64,000 nucleotides of DNA from Flavobacterium sp. HSC-32F16 (GTDB lineage Bacteria > Bacteroidota > Bacteroidia > Flavobacteriales > Flavobacteriaceae): assembly GCF_024171645.1 (NCBI RefSeq), contig NZ_JALKAC010000001.1:868001-932000 (forward strand). The letters are read 5' to 3'. Below are positions 41,201 to 46,501 of this stretch, piece by piece. The notes under the pieces are model-generated. The model was given only the letters and a program-made list of their open reading frames with translations, searched no databases and was not told the origin of the DNA. Position 1 is the stretch's first letter; each line of letters opens with the position of its first letter. The position numbers were made by a program, and so were the translations under genes.

Positions 41201-42650
41201 CTGTTGCAGGATTACCATCTACAGAATTATTTAGATTAGTTGAGCTGCATAATAAACATATACCACTTTGAGTAGTTACCTGACTGCTGGCTTCAAGACA
41301 TCCGCCTAAAGCTGCAGGCTGAACTGTTACTGTAATAGGTACTCTAGCTGCACTTGGACATAAACCGTTTGGACTTTGCGCTTCAACATAATATATTTTT
41401 GTTGCTGTTAAAATCGGCGTTGTAAAAGAAGCTGTATTTGTAGAAACCGCCGTTCCGCCTGCAGCAACATCATACCAATTTAATTGAGCTCCAGGTTCAG
41501 AAGATGTCGCTGTTAAAGTCGCATTCTGACCTGATTGAATCGTAACACTTTGCGTCAACACTGTTGGAGTTGCCGGAACAGCTGTTGAAACAACATTAAC
41601 CGCAGTACGAGTTTGACTGACACAGGTTCCAATTGAAGCTCCTACATAAAAAGGTGTAGTTCCCAAAGGAACCGTAGGAGAATAAGTTGTACCTGACGCA
41701 AGAGCCACTCCGCCACTAGGCCCGGAAAACCATGAATATGTCGTTCCCGGAATAGGATTTAAAACCGACAAAGTGGTTTGCTGTGTTGCTCCAGTAGAAC
41801 AAATTGAAGTTCCTCCATTATTTACAGCCGGAGCAACAGGATTTGAAACATTTAAAACCACAGGAACACGAACATTACCTTCACATCCCGCAACTCTCGA
41901 AATACCAATATAATAAGTAGTTGAAGCACTTAACGCAGGAGTTGTATAAGTATTCCCTGTTGCTAATACTGCTGTAGACGATGCTGAGCTATACCATTGA
42001 AGTGTAGTTCCCGCAGCGGGTACAGCAGTAAGTGTTGTTGGAGATCCGGCACAAACAGTTTGTGTTAAACCACCCGTTACAGTTGGTTGTGCAAATTCTA
42101 AACGAACATCATAAATTCTCAAACTCACTAAAAGACTTAGTAAGCCTCCAACCTGAATTTGTACCTGGTTCGTATCACCCGTTAAGGTATACTTTGCAAC
42201 GGCAACCGTATTACCATTTAACAAGTTTAGATTCAACAGCGGACTATTCAAAGCCACACTGGAACCAACATTCGCCCCCGAAAATTTTGCTTGAAGAGAA
42301 GCATTAGATAATAATCCCACATCAAGCAAACCATTTCCTGTACCAAAATAAATAGCAATTTGGTCTCCCGCTCTTGCTGTCTGGTTCAGGGTTAATGTTT
42401 CTTCAACAAAGCAGCCTACACCAACAGCATTTGTCAGGGTTGCAAAAGTTGTTAAGCCAGCGCTGTCATAAGCATTGGCAGGACTATCAACATTTAATCC
42501 TACACACAATAATCCACCTTGGCTATTTGTTTGAGACGTAGGTCTACAAATAGTCTGAGAAAATGCATTAGTGCATAATAAGAATAAAAATAATAGTCCG
42601 AATAATCTCTTCTGGAAGCTGAGACTACAAAAAGTAAATTTTTTTTTCAT
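32235..42650 (-). CDS. Giant repeat surface adhesin with type IX (type B) C-terminal domain
   Basis: 3471 residues. A signal peptide (about 1-31, ending CTNAFSQ) is followed by alternating Ig-like CHU_C-associated modules of about 80 residues (start like TVCAGSPTTLTA, end TTYYIG...R.PV.V.V) and five copies of a larger module of about 150 residues (near 35-185, 451-600, 859-1012, 1357-1512, 1521-1677). Residues about 2054-2853 are ten near-identical 80-residue repeats (DPGTPTLVTAGTQNFC to TGCES..RL), flanked by five diverged copies. Near the end are a DUF11-type domain (about 3257-3375) and the gliding-type C-terminal domain NEFTPNNDGANDLFRI to KKGWLSIMR (3386-3471). It is presumably secreted by the type IX system with the help of the adjacent PorP/SprF-like protein and acts as an adhesin, perhaps in gliding. 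It resembles SprB in design only. Confidence 0.92.
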   Translation of the reverse strand: MKKKFTFCSLSFQKRLFGLLFLFLLCTNAFSQTICRPTSQTNSQGGLLCVGLNVDSPANAYDSAGLTTFATLTNAVGVGCFVEETLTLNQTARAGDQIAIYFGTGNGLLDVGLLSNASLQAKFSGANVGSSVALNSPLLNLNLLNGNTVAVAKYTLTGDTNQVQIQVGGLLSLLVSLRIYDVRLEFAQPTVTGGLTQTVCAGSPTTLTAVPAAGTTLQWYSSASSTAVLATGNTYTTPALSASTTYYIGISRVAGCEGNVRVPVVLNVSNPVAPAVNNGGTSICSTGATQQTTLSVLNPIPGTTYSWFSGPSGGVALASGTTYSPTVPLGTTPFYVGASIGTCVSQTRTAVNVVSTAVPATPTVLTQSVTIQSGQNATLTATSSEPGAQLNWYDVAAGGTAVSTNTASFTTPILTATKIYYVEAQSPNGLCPSAARVPITVTVQPAALGGCLEASSQVTTQSGICLLCSSTNLNNSVDGNPATAASLSIPIGVTASLQQTLQFNNPGKAGDIVDVELELPGGLADLTLLGAVSLATYNGATFNNDRIAITNPLITLQLLTGDRFRASVVAGANFDRVEIRLGGLAAVLTTVDIYQATYRYKAPVITGNTTICSGTTTTLTAALAVGETINWYNVAAGGTSLASTAAFTTPALTIPTTYYVEITRNGCVNSERNPVQVLIQNPVLPTITPSPSTICSGQSTTLTVDIPIAGTTYNWYDAATGGNLVFTGTAFTTPALTANVIYHVEAVIGNCSTPTRTAVPLTVNPVPAVPTFASTDVIIQSGQTITLSVLNPVTDVRYNWYDVPTGGASIAFDATTFTPTPALTANKTYYVEAVNVATDCTNLTRGVINVIVIANTSTCLQAGTQATSTDGLLCGLCTALNPNDSADGDINSYAHLSVPLGVGGFIQQQLIFANPGQAGDIIDVELEVPGGLLDISLLSNVTLATYNGLTYNNDRISVNNNLLNIQLLSGNKFKASFTTTAVFDRIEVRLGGLATVLSNLYVYQAAYRFPNAVITGAANPICVGQTASLTASSTGTETFTWYDAPTGGNIVAVNPTAPLISTTTFYLQGTRGGTCENSLRQGVTVTVLPIPTDADVVVATPVEATCTGQAVIAPTTTIAGAEFRYYTDQNKTTQIVDGSVIGGVTFAKDAVTGALSLTGLTALGSPYNYFVSILNGGTCENVNGTLKQVTVNFPSTTVLTVNAALAGCGSANLRSAITNFDSSGSTTYTFYDPSNNVITSDAASNITVSGIYSIEAQLTGVTCPSARQTVSVTINALPSVVVTNPQESVDIGTDVALIATSTAAVTWFDPQGNPLTGPVFTTGPLNTPGVYTYTAVANDGTCTATATKVINVINLSACKLLTERVYATAETSDSIITGTVTAGANAVDGNPQTYSTITTGLGLLGVGTTWQNLTWPSVITKGTPVTVKLGSEYSLLAVGQNLSVVGTIGGTPIGAMQTVSGSLLNLISGDNTYEFTFVPSDASGPQAYDGIRIQSASVLSVAQNTKVFDAHYNTSVPSVACTPGDIRDIFYGATDLGLPIGAVTATVGVSDAWNIADNDITTFATMYSTIGVAAASDLTVEFKTPSVVSDTLRIVISKPGTLLNVNLLTGFTIQRYLGSVAVGAPIQNTSTLLSLRLLPGNTMAMVLVSSPTESYDRVRIRFGGVGGVLDFLRVHTVERVANTTVLGADPQNKIIVCPGTTITLQIPEEDCSTYIWYDAPTGGASVSTGLTFTVPANLTAGIYKYYVQPVRYGCEAFARGEVTVEVKASAPVNALTDITLNGGTATSICSPSGNVTLATSLSGTPVVTNPVYYWYSFNGTTSQLIPGETTSQLMVNGLAPGTYTYFVGVSSDQFCETAAADRKQITFTILPPSTTNDILVDDITVCYNVPASLTPTAPTLTNPVFTWYIDAAKTQQITDGAVIASVTYTIDPITGILTAVGLTKAVSPITYYAAVASADTCENLAGTLQDAVIIISDPSTPTLTNPGDQNFCLVNAPTFASILLNESNIAWYTAAIGGTPIALTDALTTGVYYVGHIDPVTLCESSTRLAVTVNVNDPGTPTLVTAGTQNFCLVNAPTFASVQFNESNIVWYTALTGGTAIPSTDVLTSGTYYAAISDPATGCESAVRLSVTINVNDPGTPTLVTAGTQNFCLINAPTFASVQFNETDIVWYTALTGGTLIPSTTALTSGTYYAAISDPATGCESNTRLTVTINVNDPGTPTLVTAGTQNFCLVNAPTFASVQFNESNIVWYTALTGGTAIPSTDVLTSGTYFAAISDPATGCESAVRLSVTINVNDPGTPTLVTAGTQNFCLINAPTFASVQFNETDIVWYTALTGGTLIPSTTALTSGTYYAAISDPATGCESNTRLTVTINVNDPGTPTLVTAGTQNFCLINAPTFASVQFNETDIVWYTALTGGTLIPSTTALTSGTYFAAISDPATGCESAVRLSVTINVNDPGTPTLVTAGTQNFCLVNAPTFASVQFNESNIVWYTALTGGTAIPSTDVLTSGTYYAAISDPATGCESAVRLSVTINVNDPGTPTLVTAGTQNFCLVNAPTFASVQFNETDIVWYTALTGGTAIPSTDVLTSGTYYAAISDPATGCESAARLTVTINVNDPGTPTLVTAGTQNFCLINAPTFASVQFNETNIVWYTALTGGTAIPSTTALTSGTYYAAISDPATGCESAARLTVTINVNDPGTPTLVTAGTQNFCLVNAPTFASVQFNESNIVWYTALTGGTAVPSTTALTSGTYYAAISDPATGCESNTRLTVTINVNDPGTPTLITAGTQNFCLVNAPTFASVQFNESNIVWYTALTGGTAIPSTTALTSGTYYAAISDPATGCESNTRLTVTVNVTDPVTPTTNTAPQTFCSGNAPTVANIQVNEASVIWFSVPTGGTPIASTAVLTSGTYYGAILDPATGCSSSVRLPIVVTVGNTINPTTNNASQTFCSTALSTVANIQVNESGVTWFSTLTGGTAIPANTPLASGPYYGNIVDAATGCESSTRLLVTVTVSDPSPTPTTTDTTQDFCTLNTPTIASIQVNEANVIWYSTATGGTAIPSTTALATGTYYGAVASAINCENPARLAVAVTVNTPGTVTTPRTTQTFCLSALPTIASILVNEPNVVFYASATGGTPLAANTALTATTYYAGLLNNTTNGCENAGRLGITVNFENDALVQLTTNDDTPCVFKGVTYSIANGKSDYVWTITNGTVISGGSNTDGTVTVSWSDVGPGRVEVSYINNCNENTTKFLNVNVATCSDITITNVVDNPTPNFGDKVTFTITVNNVGEGSFINTIVSEILPSGYDLVSSSTTGGTYDPATQLWTIPALASGQSVVLTIVAEVLSSGNYLNVATIEISTPLDVDASNNSASASVEPICLTVYNEFTPNNDGANDLFRIDCIESYPNNELKVFNRYGALVYSKQHYENDWNGTANVSGVVNRGDMLPTGTYFYVITIGDGTVKKGWLSIMR
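34091..36490 (-). repeat. Ten tandem 240-bp repeats in the adhesin gene
   Basis: The DNA repeats exactly every 240 bp (80 codons) with no indels. By eye the 240-bp blocks at 35521-35760 and 36001-36240 appear identical. Copies differ in a few blocks (CLV/CLI, NESN/NETD/NETN, AIP/LIP/AVP, STDV/STTA, YYA/YFA, SAVRLS/SNTRLT/SAARLT) that are shuffled between units, a sign of recombination or gene conversion. Confidence 0.93.
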
Positions 42651-42693
42651 AATTTGGAAGATTAGAAAATGGACAATAAAATACCTGCTGCGA

Positions 42694-42888
42694 TAAGCAC
42701 GAATGCTTAGGCAATTAAAAAAAAACGTTAAAAATCAATTAGTTAAACTCTAAAATAAATCCTTAGCACATAAAGACTATAGTTTAAATTTTTAAAAAAA
42801 TATTGTTTTATTATGGTATGCGGTAAGCATACAAATCAGAACTTTTTATCTCTTGAAATAAAATATTCCGTAAACTTTAGGGAATATT
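42694..42888 (-). promoter_or_regulatory. Three small perfect inverted repeats upstream of the adhesin
   Basis: TAAGCA-CGAA-TGCTTA (42694-42709), GTATGC-GGTAA-GCATAC (42816-42832) and AATATTCC-11 nt-GGAATATT (42862-42888) lie 44-240 bp before the adhesin ATG. They could be operators or leader-RNA hairpins. The role is unknown. Confidence 0.4.
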
Positions 42889-43790
42889 GATCCGCACCAA
42901 TCTTCCAAATGAAGTGATCTGTTTAAAATTAATTTTCACAAAGAAAATCAAAGTATGGAGGGAGAATTTAATTTGATACTATTTAACCTATTCAATCTTT
43001 TATAGAAAGTTGATTACTCTCTCTACGAATTTTAATTTTCTAAAATAAAATCCAACAATTGAAAATTAAACATCAAAAGGTTATTTTCATTAAAGAAAAT
43101 ATTTAATGAAGAAAACCGTCGTCAACATAATGTCGACCAAATTTTAAATAGTGAAAATTGAATATTGAGAACTTTTGAAAAAAGTCAATAAATAAAGAAG
43201 GAAAATAAAAAGGATGAAGAACTTTGTTTTTCTTCGAAATAATAAAAAATAAAGCTAAAACAATATGAAGACCTAATGCAAACTCGATAAAGAAAGTAAT
43301 TGTCAGTTCCATAAGCAGGCGAGTTAAGTTATTATTTAAAATCCAATTAATTATTTGTTTTTGAAAGTTAAAAAAGCTTATTGTAAGCATGATAAAAATG
43401 AGGCCAATATTTTGTTTAACTTTTGTATTCTAAAATTATAAAAAACAAAATAATAAAACAAGCATAAAATTCTTATTTTTTTGAAACTACGTTAAAAGAG
43501 AAAACAAACAATCCTGTAATAACATAAGAAAAAACGCAGGTTTTAAAGAAAAAAAGCCTGCTTTTAGAGGTTTTAAATAAATGTATTTTTTATGTTAATT
43601 TTAATAATTGAAAGAATAGTATTACATATATTTAACTTCAATCGATTGAATTTTAACAATAATCATAAAACTAAGCTTAAAATTATCGATTTATAACTAA
43701 AATCTTAAAATTTTGAATATTCCGAAATTAGCAAGTAGAAATACGGGTATTAAAAAACAAAAAACTTTAAACAAAAGTTAAAAAAATAAA

Positions 43791-43826
43791 AAAGGGTAAA
43801 CAATTTAACATTATCGCTTACCCTTT
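43791..43826 (-). terminator. Terminator of the DUF6495 gene
   Basis: On the minus strand AAAGGGTAA pairs with TTACCCTTT across a loop of about 18 nt, followed by TTTATTTTTTT, 32 bp after the stop. Confidence 0.7.
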
Positions 43827-43857
43827 AATAAGATTTTGAAAATGAAGCATTTGCCAC

Positions 43858-44331
43858 CTATGATTCTAAAATCGTATTGATTTGTGTAAATAATTGCCCG
43901 TCACTTAAAAAAGCACCTTGTTTAATCAATTCAAAAATAGAAGTATTTCTTTCTTCAGTAAACACCTTTTTTCCAACTTTCATTTCAATATTTTCAGTAA
44001 ACATATTATCACTAAGCCACTGTAATCCTTCCTTAGTTAAAAAATCAGTATCCGGAAGTAATGACTTCAATACTATAGACTGAACATGAGTATCAAAACA
44101 TTGGAATAAAAAAATATGATTTTTTGAGAAATGCTCTAAAAACTCAGCTCTCCCTAAAACCCCTTCCCAAATTAAATCAGAGAATACATCCAATTCTTGT
44201 TCTGCTACTTCCGGCTTATTTACTTTAAGAGAATCCCACTCTCCTTTATCAATAGCCTGAGCTGCTAAAAAACTTGCAAATTCGGCATGTAATTCATCAA
44301 ATTGTTCTTTTGTTAATCTTGCGTATTTCAT
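43858..44331 (-). CDS. DUF6495-type protein
   Basis: 157 residues, acidic, without signal peptide or membrane helices. It starts MKYARLTKEQFDELHAEFASFLAAQ and contains VAEQELDVFSDLIWEGVLGRAEFLEHFSKNHIFLFQC and TSIFELIKQGAFLSDGQLF. It matches a small cytoplasmic family conserved in flavobacteria near ribosomal protein genes and of unknown function. It lies 144 bp downstream of rplI, behind the terminator of that operon, and has its own terminator. Confidence 0.75.
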   Translation of the reverse strand: MKYARLTKEQFDELHAEFASFLAAQAIDKGEWDSLKVNKPEVAEQELDVFSDLIWEGVLGRAEFLEHFSKNHIFLFQCFDTHVQSIVLKSLLPDTDFLTKEGLQWLSDNMFTENIEMKVGKKVFTEERNTSIFELIKQGAFLSDGQLFTQINTILES

Positions 44332-44428
44332 TTTATTCTAGGCATTATACTTTGCACTGTAAGGTTTAAGCAATATATCATAAACTCCCAGTTATAAGTC
44401 TAATTATTAATATTATCTGTATTAAACA

Positions 44429-44457
44429 AAAAAATCCCGATTCGCATCGGGATTTTT
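44429..44457. terminator. Terminator of the rpsF-rpsR-rplI operon
   Basis: AAAAATCCCGAT and ATCGGGATTTTT form a 12-bp stem around TCGC with T runs on both strands, 19 bp after the rplI stop. Confidence 0.85.
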
Positions 44458-44475
44458 ATATAGTATTTAAAACTA

Positions 44476-44916
44476 TTACTTTTCAGCAACAATTTCGTAT
44501 GGTAAATCAATAACTACATCTCTGTGTAAACGGATGCTAGCTGAATATTTTCCAGTACGTTTTACGATACCACTAGTGATGAATTTTCTATCAATAGCGT
44601 TACCAGATTTTTCTAAAGCTTCAGCAATATCGATGTTTGTGATAGAACCAAAAAGTTTCTCTCCACCAGCTTTTGCAGTAAGTTTAATTTCAAGAGCTTT
44701 TAAAGTTTCAGCTAATGCTTTAGCATCAGCAACAACTTTAGCTTCTTTATGTGCTCTTTGTTTTAGATTTTCAGCTAAAACTTTTTTAGCAGAAGGAGTT
44801 GCTAATAAAGCAAAACCTTGAGGAATTAAAAAGTTACGACCGTAACCAGGTTTTACAGATACTACATCATCTTTAAATCCTAAGTTTTGTACGTCTTGTT
44901 TTAAAATAAGTTCCAT
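44476..44916 (-). CDS. rplI: 50S ribosomal protein L9
   Basis: 146 residues. MELILKQDVQNLGFKDDVVSVKPGYGRNFLIPQG is the conserved N-terminal RNA-binding domain, followed by a long basic helix and the C-terminal domain with KLFGSITNIDIAEAL. L9 binds 23S rRNA near the L1 stalk. It is the last gene of the rpsF-rpsR-rplI operon. Confidence 0.97.
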   Translation of the reverse strand: MELILKQDVQNLGFKDDVVSVKPGYGRNFLIPQGFALLATPSAKKVLAENLKQRAHKEAKVVADAKALAETLKALEIKLTAKAGGEKLFGSITNIDIAEALEKSGNAIDRKFITSGIVKRTGKYSASIRLHRDVVIDLPYEIVAEK

Positions 44917-44982
44917 GTTGTTGTCCTTATATTTTAGAAGTTAGGTTCTGATTTAACAGAAACCAGCGACTAGAGTTTTTAA

Positions 44983-45279
44983 TTATTTTAATAAATCGGC
45001 CACGTATGGCATTAAAGCTAAGTGACGAGCTCTTTTTACAGCTACAGAAACTTTTCTTTGGTATTTTAATGAAGTTCCAGTTAAACGACGAGGAAGAATT
45101 TTTCCTTGCTCATTTACGAATTTCAATAAGAAATCAGCATCTTTGTAATCGATGTATTTGATTCCTGATTTTTTGAAACGGCAATACTTTTTAGTTTTGT
45201 TAGTTTCAATGTTTAAAGGCGTTAAATATCTGATATCTCCGTCTTTTTTTCCTTTTGCAGATTGCTCGATTGTAGACAT
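44983..45279 (-). CDS. rpsR: 30S ribosomal protein S18
   Basis: 98 residues. [21 protein letters not shown] and [31 protein letters not shown] are the S18 core. The N-terminal extension of about 30 residues is typical of Bacteroidota. S18 pairs with S6 on the platform of the small subunit. It lies 5 bp after rpsF and 66 bp before rplI. Confidence 0.97.
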
Positions 45280-45284
45280 AATAA

Positions 45285-45626
45285 TTACGCTTTAGTAGAT
45301 TTTAATTTAGCTCTTCTTCTTTCCGCCCATGAAATAGCATGTTTGTCTAAACTTACAGTTAAGAAACGCATAACTCTTTCGTCACGTCTGAATTCAGTTT
45401 CAAAAGCAATTAGAACTTCTCCAGCTACTTTGAATTCGAATAAATGGTAAAAACCACTTTTTTTGTTTTGGATTTCGTAAGCCATTTTTTTAAGACCCCA
45501 ATCCTCTTTCGATACCATTTCAGCTCCTCTACTAGTAAGAAATTCTTCAAATTTCGTTACTGTTTCCTTCACCTGAACCTCAGATAAAACGGGATTTAAA
45601 ATGAAAACAGTTTCATAATGATTCAT
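45285..45626 (-). CDS. rpsF: 30S ribosomal protein S6
   Basis: 113 residues. [38 protein letters not shown] and [14 protein letters not shown] are typical of S6. First gene of the operon, divergent from the LytTR regulator gene. The leader is only about 25-30 nt, so there is no room for a long S6:S18-type leader structure. Confidence 0.97.
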
Positions 45627-45658
45627 AAATACAATATTTATTTGTTAAAATTGGGTGC

Positions 45659-45687
45659 AAAAGTAATCATTATATTTATATAAACAA
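45659..45687 (-). promoter_or_regulatory. Promoter of the rpsF operon
   Basis: On the minus strand TTG at 45687-45685, an 18-bp spacer and TACTTTTG at 45666-45659 match the Bacteroidota consensus very well. Confidence 0.7.
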
Positions 45688-45803
45688 CACTTTTTTCCTT
45701 TTATTCGTCATAATGCAAAAAATATGCGCTCATTTTAGTTTTTTTTCCAAAAAAATAATACATTTACTACTGCTATCCTGAATTTATTCTAAATTTAAAT
45801 GTT

Positions 45804-46499
45804 ATGAAACTAAACTGTGTTGTTGTAGATGATAGTTCTATACAGAGGACAATTATTGCAAAATTAGTTAATAATCACCCAGGTTTGCACTTAATCGGGG
45901 ATTTTTCTAATGCAATAGAAGCAAAAAGTTGTATCTCTTTAAATAATATCGACTTAATATTTCTTGATATAGAAATGCCTGTTATTAACGGCTTTGATTT
46001 TCTTGATGGTTTAAAATCTAAACCTCAAATTATATTTATCACTTCTAAAGCCGAATACGCTTTAAAAGCTTTTGATTATGATGCTACAGATTATTTGCAA
46101 AAACCAATCGCTGTAGACCGCTTCAATGCCTCTGTAAAAAGAGCAATTGATATGCACCTGCTTAAAAAAGAAGTTAAAGAAGAAGAAGGCGAACATATTT
46201 TCATTAAAAGCAACCTTAAAAAACTTAAAATATTCACAGCCAAAATAAAATGGATCGAGGCTTTTGGTGACTATGTAAGAGTGGTTACCGAAGATGACAG
46301 CAATTTGGTACTTTCTACAATGAAATCTTTTGAAAATGATTTATCAAAAGACAAATTCATTCGTGTACATAAATCATACATCATCAATATTGATAAAGTA
46401 GAGCGTTTTAACAGTAAATTTGCCGAAATTGGAATTACCAAAATTCCACTTAGCCGAAACAAAAAAGAAGATTTAGTAAAAGCATTGTCAACGTCGTAA
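45804..46499 (+). CDS. LytTR-family response regulator
   Basis: 231 residues. The receiver domain has VVVDDSS (acidic pair at 9-10), LIFLDIEMPV (D55) and DYLQKPI (conserved Lys). Residues about 132-228 are a LytTR DNA-binding domain (KIKWIEAFGDYVRVVT, KFIRVHKSYIINIDKVE, IPLSRNKKEDLV). No histidine kinase is adjacent, so its partner is encoded elsewhere. It is convergent with priA, with 2 bp between the stops. Confidence 0.92.
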   Translation: MKLNCVVVDDSSIQRTIIAKLVNNHPGLHLIGDFSNAIEAKSCISLNNIDLIFLDIEMPVINGFDFLDGLKSKPQIIFITSKAEYALKAFDYDATDYLQKPIAVDRFNASVKRAIDMHLLKKEVKEEEGEHIFIKSNLKKLKIFTAKIKWIEAFGDYVRVVTEDDSNLVLSTMKSFENDLSKDKFIRVHKSYIINIDKVERFNSKFAEIGITKIPLSRNKKEDLVKALSTS

Positions 46500-46501
46500 T
46501 T

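Larger units (their letters stand above)
42651..43857. other. 1.2-kb gap without a convincing gene, upstream of the adhesin
   Basis: Very AT-rich. The part nearest the adhesin start has three perfect small inverted repeats (42694-42709, 42816-42832, 42862-42888). A 95-codon frame at 43103-43390 (-) is hydrophobic but has no recognisable features. A terminator-like hairpin at 43791-43826 belongs to the DUF6495 gene. No clear TAnnTTTG promoter for the adhesin was found. The region may carry a long leader or regulatory sites. Confidence 0.6.

Noticed and set aside
43103..43390. 95-codon hydrophobic frame on the minus strand
   Set aside because: It lies in very AT-rich DNA where Phe/Ile/Leu/Asn-rich frames arise by chance. 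No promoter, family motif or operon neighbour supports it.
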